Shown: positions 1 to 5,750 of the stretch, piece by piece
Numbering within the stretch: position 1 is the first letter of the stretch
Layout of the letters: each line of letters opens with the position of its first letter
DNA from: Desulfuromonadaceae bacterium UBA5613
GTDB lineage: Bacteria > Desulfobacterota > Desulfuromonadia > Desulfuromonadales > UBA2197
Length of the DNA stretch: 6,058 nt
Direction: 5' to 3'
NCBI GenBank assembly: GCA_002424625.1
Contig: DIKR01000023.1
Location: 1-6,058 of the forward strand
Notes under the pieces: generated by a model
Database searches by the model: none
Told to the model about the DNA's origin: nothing
What the model saw: only the letters and a program-made list of their open reading frames with translations
Position numbers and translations under genes: made by a program

Positions 1-17
1 GTAAGACAGGTGGGTGT

Positions 18-49
18 AAAAAGTAGGGCCCACCATTGTTGGTGGGCCC
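18..49 (-). terminator. Rho-independent terminator, minus strand
   Basis: Bases 26-34 (GGGCCCACC) pair perfectly with 41-49 around a six-base loop (ATTGTT), a GC-rich 9-bp stem. Read on the minus strand, the stem is followed by TACTTTTTA, a good uridine tract. On the plus strand what follows is not U-rich, so the direction is minus. It is the first convincing minus-strand stop for transcripts coming from the operon at 489-2665, or from a short untranslated transcript starting between about 50 and 250. No gene lies directly before it. Confidence 0.8.
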
Positions 50-312
50 GCGTGTACATGAAAGCTTTTCACCCGATGCTCGGGTCAGACCAGCACTGCT
101 GCCAGCGCCGGGAGGGTACTGCCGCAAATTGTGGGTGGTATCACAACCTTGATCGCTACGACCTCCTTGTCTCTGCTTGCGATTATTTCAGTTACAAGTA
201 GCGCTACTTGACTAAACTATACTTCGTTTTTTTCAAAAAAACAGGCTGTTTTTAAAAATTTTTCAAGAGTAGGATAAAAAGGTTGGACCATGCTGGAAAG
301 GAGTCTCTGAGC
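50..312. other. Intergenic region, no confident gene
   Basis: No reading frame here has a convincing start and codon pattern. Bases 225-262 are very AT-rich, with several A and T homopolymers arranged as inverted repeats (for example T7-C-A7 at 227-241), which fits a promoter region. TAGGAT at 270-275 is a possible -10 box for the plus-strand gene at 313, but no good -35 is visible. On the minus strand a TATAGT hexamer lies near 217-222, and a strong AAGGAGG sits at about 165-171 with no ATG, GTG or TTG at the right distance. A 6-bp hairpin with a three-base loop (ACCCGA/TCGGGT) lies at about 71-85. Confidence 0.5.
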
Positions 313-492
313 ATGAGTGATAAGGAAAAATCGACGAAGCATGAGGAAAGACATCCGCATCTCTGCAAGTTGCGCAAAGAGGGCTTGATGCAGGAGATCG
401 ACCGCTGTTCGGCCCATCCGCTCTTCATTTGCTGCAAGTGTGGCGCTAAGGCGGATCGCGCCGAATTCCTTTGCCAGCCCCGTCCCCTTTAG
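313..492 (+). CDS. Small cysteine-rich putative metal-binding protein (59 aa)
   Basis: A 59-residue protein with no recognised enzymatic domain. The start at 313 was chosen over an in-frame upstream ATG at about 289 because AAAGGAG sits 10 bases before it. The N-terminal dozen residues are charged. The rest holds six cysteines (residues 18, 32, 40, 41, 43, 54) and several histidines, with a C-terminal pattern CxCGxxAxxxxxLCxP. From memory, a similar CxxCGRxA...LCxP ending occurs in short hypothetical proteins of Geobacter relatives, probably zinc-binding; this is unverified. It is the only plus-strand gene here and converges on the minus-strand gene at 489-749, their stop codons overlapping by four bases. 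No terminator is visible after it, so its transcript should run antisense into that neighbour. It is cytoplasmic as far as can be seen: there is no signal peptide or membrane segment. Confidence 0.75.
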   Translation: MSDKEKSTKHEERHPHLCKLRKEGLMQEIDRCSAHPLFICCKCGAKADRAEFLCQPRPL

Positions 493-749
493 TGCCCCTT
501 CCCACACCCACAGTGCCCTTTGCTGCCGCAACACCCGCCCGTTGCGGAGGTTTCACCATGAATCAACTCGGCATGATACGCGTCCATCTCCTCTTCCAGG
601 GCGGCGATGATCGTGGCGAAATCTTCCGCTTTGAGCGCTTTCTCACAAGCAGGACAGAGGAAGCTTGCTTTTTTGAACCAGGGTAACGGCTGATAAAGTT
701 CGCCCTGACAATGGGGACATTCCAGCGCAATCATTTCTTTCTCAGACAC
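489..749 (-). CDS. Zinc-ribbon protein with Cys/His-rich C-terminal tail (86 aa)
   Basis: A small soluble protein whose N-terminal half is a zinc ribbon: CPHC at residues 11-14 and CPAC at 32-35, four cysteines placed to hold one zinc ion. A probable acidic helix (about 42-63) follows. The tail then holds CC at 73-74, C80, C82, H79 and H86 among glycines, which could bind a second metal. The start is GTG at 747-749, with AAGGAG seven bases upstream. It is the last gene of the operon with the AIM24 and M48 genes, starting 18 bases after the M48 stop. Its role is unknown; the tail resembles nickel- or zinc-binding ends seen on metallochaperones, but that is only a compositional resemblance. No terminator follows it closely, and its 3' end overlaps the opposing plus-strand gene. 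Confidence 0.8.
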   Translation of the reverse strand: MSEKEMIALECPHCQGELYQPLPWFKKASFLCPACEKALKAEDFATIIAALEEEMDAYHAELIHGETSATGGCCGSKGHCGCGKGH

Positions 750-767
750 AGATTTTCTCCTTGTGGT

Positions 768-1865
768 TTACAGTTGCGGCAGTCCGGAGCGGAGGATCGC
801 CAGATCGATCTCCAGCGGCTGCCAATCCTGCGGCAGCAGCGCGATCTCGCGTTTCAACGCCGCAATGCGCTCGGTGTTGGCAGGGTGCGTTGAAAGAAAT
901 TCCGGCGGAGTCAGTTGCTGCTCTTTTTCGAGAAGTTCAAAGAAGCGCACCATCCCCTGTGGATCGATCCCCGCTGCGACCAAGCGCCGCAACCCTTCCA
1001 GGTCAGCTTCCCGTTCTGCCTCCCGGGAAAATCCGAGTTCCGTTACTTTTTTTAACCCTTCCGCCAGCGCTGTGCCGCCGTAGTCGCCAAGGGCCAGCGA
1101 AACAAGGGCGCGCAGTCCCAAACTCTTGGCAATCCCCTTGAGACTGTGGCGGAGCTCAGCATGGGCAATTTCATGGGCAAGGACTCCGGCCAACTCTTCC
1201 GGGCTGGAAACGGCGTGCAGGAGGCCGGCATTGACAACAACGACACCGCCGGGAGCGGCAAAGGCATTGATTTCCTTTTGATTCGCCACAAACCAGCGAT
1301 AGCGATGTGGGGAATTTGTCGTTAATTTTGCGCCGATCCGGGCCAGCGCCTCGACGCTCGGACCGCTCTCGATCAACTGCATGGAGAGGCGACTCCGAGA
1401 AAGGACCATATCACCAATCCGCGCTTCCTGCTGCACCGGAATATGTTGAATGAGCCAGTTGGCGACAACATCCTGCTTGAGAAGAAGGAGGACGATAAGG
1501 AGGACAGGGATCACAAGTAGCCCGCTCAGCACTGCCCAGCCGCAACGGAAGCGGCGTTCGACGCTGCTTTTCTCCCGACCCGCGCGCTGCAGCTGCGGAG
1601 CGTAAAGGGCCGGCGCTCCGGCCAGACAAAGATCACGGGCGATGACGTCGTCGATAAAGAGGACATATTCGCCGCGATCGTCCTGCCAGGAAATTTTTAT
1701 CCCCTGAGCATTAAAACCGCTCGCGGTAATGCTCAGGTTCGTGGCGCTCCACTCCTGCTCCGGGCTGACAATCTGCAGCCTATCATCTTCTTGCCACACT
1801 CCGGTCACCGCAACCCCGCTGCCGGGGAGTTGCGGGCCGAAGAGGCGTGCAGGAAAAGGTGTCAT
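768..1865 (-). CDS. Membrane-anchored M48 family zinc metallopeptidase (365 aa)
   Basis: A zinc endopeptidase of the M48 (HtpX/BepA/Oma1) family. The catalytic motif HEIAH is at residues 231-235 in the context GVLAHEIAHAELRHS, and the third zinc ligand is Glu286 in EADLEG. STHP at 325-328 is the usual downstream family motif. Residues 1 to about 85 form a beta-rich N-terminal region resembling DUF7092, which often precedes M48 domains. A basic stretch (97-107) and one membrane segment (about 109-129) link it to the peptidase half. By the positive-inside rule the N-terminal domain should be cytoplasmic and the peptidase periplasmic. The ATG overlaps the AIM24 stop (TGATG), with only a weak GGGCGG ribosome site inside that gene, so translation is probably coupled. 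An upstream in-frame extension to 2309 exists but merely shadows the AIM24 gene. The likely role is membrane or envelope protein quality control; the substrate is unknown. Confidence 0.93.
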   Translation of the reverse strand: MTPFPARLFGPQLPGSGVAVTGVWQEDDRLQIVSPEQEWSATNLSITASGFNAQGIKISWQDDRGEYVLFIDDVIARDLCLAGAPALYAPQLQRAGREKSSVERRFRCGWAVLSGLLVIPVLLIVLLLLKQDVVANWLIQHIPVQQEARIGDMVLSRSRLSMQLIESGPSVEALARIGAKLTTNSPHRYRWFVANQKEINAFAAPGGVVVVNAGLLHAVSSPEELAGVLAHEIAHAELRHSLKGIAKSLGLRALVSLALGDYGGTALAEGLKKVTELGFSREAEREADLEGLRRLVAAGIDPQGMVRFFELLEKEQQLTPPEFLSTHPANTERIAALKREIALLPQDWQPLEIDLAILRSGLPQL

Positions 1866-2665
1866 CAATCGTCGCTGCCGCCCAGGATGCCGCCGAGGAT
1901 ACCGGCACCGAGGACGGAGCCCTGGCCGACCGAACGACCGCCGGCCGCGGGGGCCGAGAGGATGATCCGGTTGGCAAGGCGGGAAAGGGGGAGGGATTGC
2001 AGCCAGACTTTCCCTGGCCCGGTCAGGGTGGCAAAGAAGAGACCTTCGCCACCGAAGATGGCCGATTTCACTTTGCCGACATACTTGATGTCGAAATCGA
2101 CGGTCGGTTGAAAGGCGACAATGCAACCGGTATCGATGCGCAGCGACTCGCCGGGGGAAAGGACCAGTTCTTTCAGGGTGCCGCCGGCATGAACAAAGGC
2201 GAGGCCGTCCCCTTCGAGCTTCTGCATGATGAATCCTTCGCCGCCGAAGAGGCCGACGCCGAGCTTTTTCTGGAAAGCGATCCCCAGGGAAACGCCTTTG
2301 GCGGCGCAAAGGAAGGCGTCCTTTTGACAGATGAGCGTACCGCCGATGCCGGAGAGCTGTACCGGGATGATCTTCCCCGGATAAGGGGCAGCAAAAGCGA
2401 CGCGGCGCTTGCCACGCCCTTCGTTGTGGAAGATGGTGGTAAAGAGTCCCTCACCGGTGAGGAGGCGTTTGCCGGCGCCGAGGACTTTACCGAAGAAGCC
2501 CCCCTGCTGCGAGCCGTCGCCGAAGACGGTGTCCATCTCGATGCCATCCTGCATGTACATCATCGCCCCGGCCTCGCCGATGGCCGCTTCCCCCGGATCG
2601 AGCTCGACTTCGACGTACTGCATCTCATTACCAAAAATTTCGTAGTCCACAACATCCATCGCCAT
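1865..2665 (-). CDS. AIM24 / TIGR00266 family protein (266 aa)
   Basis: A member of the AIM24 (TIGR00266) family, single-domain beta-rich proteins of unknown biochemical function, named after a yeast mitochondrial inner-membrane protein. Three internal repeats are visible around TGEGLF (70-75), FGGEGFI (140-146) and FGGEGLF (204-210), each followed by a short beta-strand pattern, consistent with the family's pseudo-symmetric trimer-like fold. The end is a glycine-rich tail (GAGILGGILGG) plus two aspartates. There is no signal peptide. The start at 2665 has GGAG seven bases upstream. It is the first gene of the operon with the M48 peptidase and the zinc-ribbon gene. Its promoter probably lies in the 50 bases between it and the hairpin at 2717-2752: TATAGT on the minus strand (2703-2708) is a good -10 candidate, though no clear -35 is seen. 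Read-through from the cold-shock gene is an alternative. Confidence 0.92.
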   Translation of the reverse strand: MAMDVVDYEIFGNEMQYVEVELDPGEAAIGEAGAMMYMQDGIEMDTVFGDGSQQGGFFGKVLGAGKRLLTGEGLFTTIFHNEGRGKRRVAFAAPYPGKIIPVQLSGIGGTLICQKDAFLCAAKGVSLGIAFQKKLGVGLFGGEGFIMQKLEGDGLAFVHAGGTLKELVLSPGESLRIDTGCIVAFQPTVDFDIKYVGKVKSAIFGGEGLFFATLTGPGKVWLQSLPLSRLANRIILSAPAAGGRSVGQGSVLGAGILGGILGGSDD

Positions 2666-2716
2666 GTCGTTTCTCCGTTCAAGTTAATTGCAGGTCTGTT
2701 CAACTATAGAGAATAC

Positions 2717-2752
2717 AACAAAAGCCCCGTGCAGAGGCACGGGGCTTTTGTT
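2717..2752 (-). terminator. Perfect 16-bp hairpin terminator, likely bidirectional
   Basis: Bases 2717-2732 pair without mismatch with 2737-2752 around the four-base loop AGAG. The core is GCCCCGTGC with AAAA/TTTT flanks, so a U-tract follows the GC stem in either orientation. It lies 24 bases after the cold-shock stop codon and terminates that minus-strand transcript. No plus-strand gene ends here, so the reverse activity, if any, would only block antisense transcription. Confidence 0.93.
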
Positions 2753-2776
2753 AATCACTGCGTCAGCAAACAAGAA

Positions 2777-2977
2777 TTAAATCTTGTTGACTTTCGAGGC
2801 CTGGGGGCCTTTCTGGCCCTGACCGACTTCGAACGTCACGCGATCGCCCTCGGCAAGGGATTTGAAACCGTTACCCTGAATTTCAGAGAAGTGAACAAAG
2901 ACGTCCGGACCATTGTCCTGCTGAATGAATCCGAACCCTTTGGCGTCGTTAAACCATTTGACTGTACCTTCTGCCAT
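2777..2977 (-). CDS. csp: Cold-shock domain protein (66 aa)
   Basis: A complete single cold-shock domain (OB-fold) that binds single-stranded RNA and DNA and acts as an RNA chaperone. It starts MAEGTVKWFND, with the RNP1 motif KGFGFI near residues 13-18 and RNP2 VFVHF near 26-30. The length is usual for the CspA family. The ATG at 2977 was chosen over a longer frame (to 3028) because AAAAGGAG lies 8-9 bases upstream and family members begin at this methionine. It stands alone, followed by a strong terminator at 2717-2752 and preceded by a long leader. The sequence does not show whether it is cold-induced or constitutive, but the structured leader makes post-transcriptional control plausible. 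Confidence 0.97.
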   Translation of the reverse strand: MAEGTVKWFNDAKGFGFIQQDNGPDVFVHFSEIQGNGFKSLAEGDRVTFEVGQGQKGPQASKVNKI

Positions 2978-3176
2978 TGTCTTGCTCCTTTTCGTCCCCC
3001 TTTGGGGCCGGTTGAAATTGTTGTGCAAACTCTACTTCTTGTAACAACAAACAAAAACACACACAAACTGAATGTCTGTGTGTTCTGTTCCTTACTGACA
3101 CGCTGTCAATTGTTGAACAAAAAAGGTTACACAAACTTACTGGTGAACATTACACGTCCTTCTTTGCCAATGCAAC
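2978..3176 (-). promoter_or_regulatory. Promoter and long structured 5' leader of the cold-shock gene
   Basis: About 200 AT-rich bases without a gene separate the cold-shock start from the radical SAM stop. On the minus strand TTGCAT (3170-3175) and TAATGT (3147-3152), 17 bases apart, form a weak promoter candidate. TTGACA at 3104-3109 is a perfect -35 but lacks a good -10. Inverted repeats are TTGTT-G-AACAA (3110-3120), TGACA-CGC-TGTCA (3096-3108), AACACACA/TGTGTGTT (3056-3063 with 3077-3084) and CCCC/GGGG (2997-3000 with 3004-3007), the last just before the ribosome site. Long leaders with structure are known for cspA-type genes of other bacteria; which start site is used cannot be read from sequence. 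Confidence 0.45.
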
Positions 3177-3184
3177 TATTTTTT

Positions 3185-5086
3185 TCAATTTTTTTTAAAG
3201 CCGGGATTTTCTCCCTCTGGTGCGGCAACAACGATCCCCTCTTGCAGAGCAATCTTTAAAAATTTCCGGGTTTCGTTGCTGCTGATTCCTAGCGTGGCGG
3301 CAAGCTTTTCTGCCGGCTGATTTCCATCCAGCTCCAGCAGTAATTGGAAATAGGTTTGCGGCAGAACTTCCGTGCAGACCGCACCGTGTCCAGAATAAAG
3401 GACGGCAAAAGAGCCCACCGCTTTGAGCCGGGGCACGGCCGCGGCGAGCTGCGGTGCCCCGAGCTGCAGAAGTTCCTCGATGTCATAGTGAAAGGTCGCG
3501 AAGCGGGCCGAAGCACTGCGCCGCAGGGGGGTGCGCAACGCGTCGATTTTAACCAGGTCCCTGGCTTTAGGGGTCCGGGGGGGCGGAGACTGGATAATCT
3601 TCGCGTGATAATAGTTGTAATCGACGAGGTCGAGGGCCATCGGCAGGAGTTTTGCGACGTTTTTGCGCGGGAAGATCTCACTGAGAAAGCGCCGCTGCCA
3701 CGACCAGATCGTTTCATCGGTCTGCTCTTCGGGGTCAGGGTCATGACCATTCTCCGCCAGAAGCCAATCGGCAAAGGCGAAGAGGAGAACGGAAGGGGAG
3801 AGCTTTAGTCCGGCAGCGATGGAGTTAAACCACGCGACTGCCTTGCCCCGACTGTAAAAGATGTCACAGGCCTGGGCGAGGCGGCGGGCGGTGGCCAGAT
3901 CCCGGGCGGAAAAGGTCGGCGTAGCCAGGATGGTGTAGGGGGGATGCGACTGGTGCTGCAGCTGCTTCTCTACGCTCTTGCCCGCCAGGGGGGTGCCGGG
4001 GAGGATTGCCAACGGAAAGATATCGAGTTGATTGGGGTGTTGTTCCAATGCAAAGTCAAGACTCTTGCAGAACTCCGGCAGCGAGTCACCGGGGAGGCCA
4101 TAAATCAGATCGAAACCGAAAGTGACGCCGGCGTGGTTCAGCAGCGCGATCTTGCGGCTGAACTCCTGGGGGTCGAAACGGCGGCCGACCATGCCGAGAA
4201 TCTGCGGCGAGGCTGATTGCAGGCCGATCTGCAAAGAGCAGACAATCGACGCAAAGAGTTGGGCCAGCTCGGCATCAAGAAATTCATAGCGGATCTCAAA
4301 GTGGAAGTGAACGCCAGGCGCTTGCTTCCGGATCATTTTCAAGATGAGTTTTGCCCGCTTGACATCCTGATTAAAGGTGGAATCGAGGACAAAGACCTGG
4401 CGGACGCCATGACGTACGAGATAATCCAGTTCAGCCGCAATGCGCTCCAGCGGGAAGCGACGCACCGTCCGCGTCCCCATGCCATCAAAGCAGAATTCAC
4501 AAGCAAAGGAGCAGCCGCGCGCTAGCTGCCAAAGAACCCCGTCGGGGATATAGGTGTCAAGCTCTCCGGCGAGCCAGGGGGAGGGGAGATGGTCGAGGGA
4601 GAGGAGTGGCGCGGGGGAGGAATGCACAACTCTCCCGTCCTGACGGCGAAAAAGGCCGGGCAGGTCGTCCAGCACCAGACCCTCTTGGAGTCGGTGTAAA
4701 AGTTCTGGAAGCGTCCCTTCGCCTTCGCCGGCAATCAGGAAGTCAAAGGGTGTCTCCGCCATGATCCCTGCGGGATCGGCGGTCGCCTCTGCCCCACCGC
4801 CGAGGAGGATCATTCTCGGGAAGAGCGCACGCAGTTGCTGCACCAGAAGGGAGACCTCGGCCCGGTTCCAGACATAAAGACTGAAGCCAACGATCTCGGC
4901 CTTTGCATCGGCAATCCTTTCCAGTATCGTTTCGCCGGCAGTGCCACAGAGGTAATCCGCAGTACTGACTTTGATCGTCGAAGAAGGCTGAAAATGGGCA
5001 GCGATGCTGGCTTGGAGAAAGGCGGCAGCGAGGGGGACAGACTGCGGAGAGCGCTTGACGTGAAGAGTGACAAGATGAAGATGCAT
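3185..5086 (-). CDS. B12-binding-type radical SAM protein, DUF4080-like (633 aa)
   Basis: A putative radical SAM enzyme. Residues 1 to about 130 form a Rossmann-like cobalamin-binding domain (motifs IVGFSLYVWN at 65-74, LLGGGAEA at 94-101, AGEGEG at 119-124); the classical DxHxxG lower-ligand motif is absent, as in many such enzymes. The iron-sulphur cluster motif is C192-x3-C196-x2-C199 in RGCSFACEFCF, with the barrel continuing to about 370 (IGLQSAS 287-293, DLIYGLPGD 326-334). Residues about 395-500 resemble DUF4080. Residues about 555-622 look like a winged helix. The reaction and substrate are unknown. A stop codon lies in frame just upstream, and no alternative start exists nearby, so ATG 5086 holds, although AGGAG is only two bases from it, unusually close. 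It follows the terminator at 5137-5168, so it probably has its own promoter, which I cannot identify. No clear terminator follows it. Confidence 0.93.
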   Translation of the reverse strand: MHLHLVTLHVKRSPQSVPLAAAFLQASIAAHFQPSSTIKVSTADYLCGTAGETILERIADAKAEIVGFSLYVWNRAEVSLLVQQLRALFPRMILLGGGAEATADPAGIMAETPFDFLIAGEGEGTLPELLHRLQEGLVLDDLPGLFRRQDGRVVHSSPAPLLSLDHLPSPWLAGELDTYIPDGVLWQLARGCSFACEFCFDGMGTRTVRRFPLERIAAELDYLVRHGVRQVFVLDSTFNQDVKRAKLILKMIRKQAPGVHFHFEIRYEFLDAELAQLFASIVCSLQIGLQSASPQILGMVGRRFDPQEFSRKIALLNHAGVTFGFDLIYGLPGDSLPEFCKSLDFALEQHPNQLDIFPLAILPGTPLAGKSVEKQLQHQSHPPYTILATPTFSARDLATARRLAQACDIFYSRGKAVAWFNSIAAGLKLSPSVLLFAFADWLLAENGHDPDPEEQTDETIWSWQRRFLSEIFPRKNVAKLLPMALDLVDYNYYHAKIIQSPPPRTPKARDLVKIDALRTPLRRSASARFATFHYDIEELLQLGAPQLAAAVPRLKAVGSFAVLYSGHGAVCTEVLPQTYFQLLLELDGNQPAEKLAATLGISSNETRKFLKIALQEGIVVAAPEGENPGFKKN

Positions 5087-5097
5087 GGCTCCTGCGG

Positions 5098-5120
5098 GTT
5101 CTCAAAAAAAGGTGGAGAAC
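5098..5120. repeat. Short inverted repeat ahead of the radical SAM start
   Basis: GTTCTC (5098-5103) and GAGAAC (5115-5120) are perfect complements separated by 11 bases that include a run of seven A (T on the transcribed strand). It lies about 12 bases upstream of the radical SAM ATG and touches the ribosome-site region. It could be an operator or a weak leader hairpin, or chance. Confidence 0.35.
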
Positions 5121-5136
5121 AAGGCTCGCGACGCAC

Positions 5137-5168
5137 AAAAAAAGGGAGGCGACCATGACGGCCGCCTC
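5137..5168 (-). terminator. Rho-independent terminator after the zinc-ribbon/Tudor-like gene
   Basis: Bases 5146-5154 pair with 5160-5168 around a five-base loop. On the minus strand the nine pairs include one G-U wobble. The stem is followed by CC and seven T. It begins 27 bases after the stop codon at 5196 and separates that gene from the radical SAM gene. Confidence 0.88.
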
Positions 5169-5195
5169 GCAGGGGACGCGCCCTCTTGAGAGATC

Positions 5196-5630
5196 TTACT
5201 GGCTTTTGAGCATTTTTTTCCCGTCGGCAAAGAGCATCTCTACTTTGCCCGGGCTTTGGCGTTTAACGATGCCGAGTCCGAAAGTCGTATGTTTGACCAA
5301 ACTGTTGACCTTATACTTGCCTTCCATGCTGTAGGCAATCGCCAGTTCCGGCTGCATCTTGACGATCTGTTCGGCCCACTCCTGCTTTTCGCCGGCGGCC
5401 GGATCCTTACGACTCACTCGTGGTGCAGTTGTCTTAGCCGTTAAGGGTTTCTTCACCGCAGGCTTTTTAGCTGGGAGTGGACTGCGATAATTATGCACAC
5501 CATTACAGGTATTGCACTGAACACGGACAATTTTTTCTTCAACCATGGCGACGATCGTGTGGTTCATGATCTCTTGACAACGAGTACAGCGTGCCTCGGT
5601 GATATCACCGGTAGACAATTTTTTTACCAT
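5196..5630 (-). CDS. Zinc-ribbon plus Tudor-like domain protein (144 aa)
   Basis: Not recognised as a named family. Residues 15-42 hold a zinc ribbon (C15-x2-C18 and C39-x2-C42). Residues about 50-80 are a flexible Lys/Pro/Ala linker. The C-terminal 40 residues (YKVNSLVKHTTFGLGIVKRQ, then VEMLFADGKKML) match the pattern VxHxxFGxGxV...V.F.dG.k.L of the small Tudor-like domain at the end of UvrD/PcrA helicases, where it contacts RNA polymerase. A nucleic-acid or RNA-polymerase-associated role is therefore inferred. The ATG at 5630 was chosen because GGGAG lies about nine bases upstream. A longer frame from a TTG at 5675 would start inside a terminator-like hairpin with no ribosome site. The gene is monocistronic, followed by the terminator at 5137-5168. 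Soluble; no membrane segment. Confidence 0.85.
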   Translation of the reverse strand: MVKKLSTGDITEARCTRCQEIMNHTIVAMVEEKIVRVQCNTCNGVHNYRSPLPAKKPAVKKPLTAKTTAPRVSRKDPAAGEKQEWAEQIVKMQPELAIAYSMEGKYKVNSLVKHTTFGLGIVKRQSPGKVEMLFADGKKMLKSQ

Positions 5631-5651
5631 TAGATCTTGCTCCCAGTATTG

Positions 5652-5686
5652 TTCGTAAAAACGAAAGGGCGGCAAAATTGCCGCCC
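5652..5686 (-). terminator. Terminator-like hairpin in the leader of the 5196-5630 gene
   Basis: Bases 5667-5675 pair perfectly with 5678-5686 (GGGCGGCAA/TTGCCGCCC; as RNA, a 7-bp GC stem with a six-base loop). On the minus strand TTTCGTTTTTA follows, giving a proper U-tract. A second small inverted repeat, TTCGT/ACGAA (5652-5656 with 5661-5665), overlaps that tract. The structure ends about 20 bases before the ATG at 5630. It either ends an upstream minus-strand transcript or acts as a leader attenuator. Confidence 0.65.
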
Positions 5687-5721
5687 CCTTCAGTTCGACT
5701 ATGTGCGCGCGGGGCCTAGCG

Positions 5722-5750
5722 AATAAATTGTCTTGTCATAAGACACGCAA
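5722..5750 (-). promoter_or_regulatory. Candidate promoter with a palindrome in its spacer
   Basis: On the minus strand TTGCGT (5745-5750) and TTTATT (5722-5727) are spaced 17 bases apart, a moderate sigma-70-type match. The spacer is almost filled by TGTCTT-ATGAC-AAGACA (5729-5745), an operator-like palindrome. Transcription would start near 5715, giving the 5196-5630 gene a leader of about 85 bases that contains the hairpins at 5652-5686. The boxes are imperfect and the call is tentative. Confidence 0.35.

Noticed and set aside
1..120. Possible selenocysteine read-through of the TGA in the left-end minus frame
   Set aside because: A small hairpin does follow the TGA, but the continued frame would pass straight through the terminator stem at 26-49 and has no recognisable selenoprotein context.
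217..534. Minus-strand open frame of 105 codons
   Set aside because: It is antisense to the 59-aa gene and overlaps the zinc-ribbon 3' end. It has no ribosome site and no motif.
1866..2309. N-terminal extension of the M48 reading frame
   Set aside because: The extension is Arg/Pro-rich shadow sequence inside the AIM24 gene. The TGATG overlap and the domain start support ATG 1865.
1847..3259. A 470-codon plus-strand open frame
   Set aside because: It runs antisense across the AIM24 gene and the cold-shock gene, both of which have clear family motifs and ribosome sites. It is a codon-bias shadow with no domain of its own.
5631..5675. TTG start at 5675 for the zinc-ribbon/Tudor-like protein
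   Set aside because: The codon lies inside the GC-rich hairpin, lacks a ribosome site, and the extra 15 residues look unrelated to the domain.
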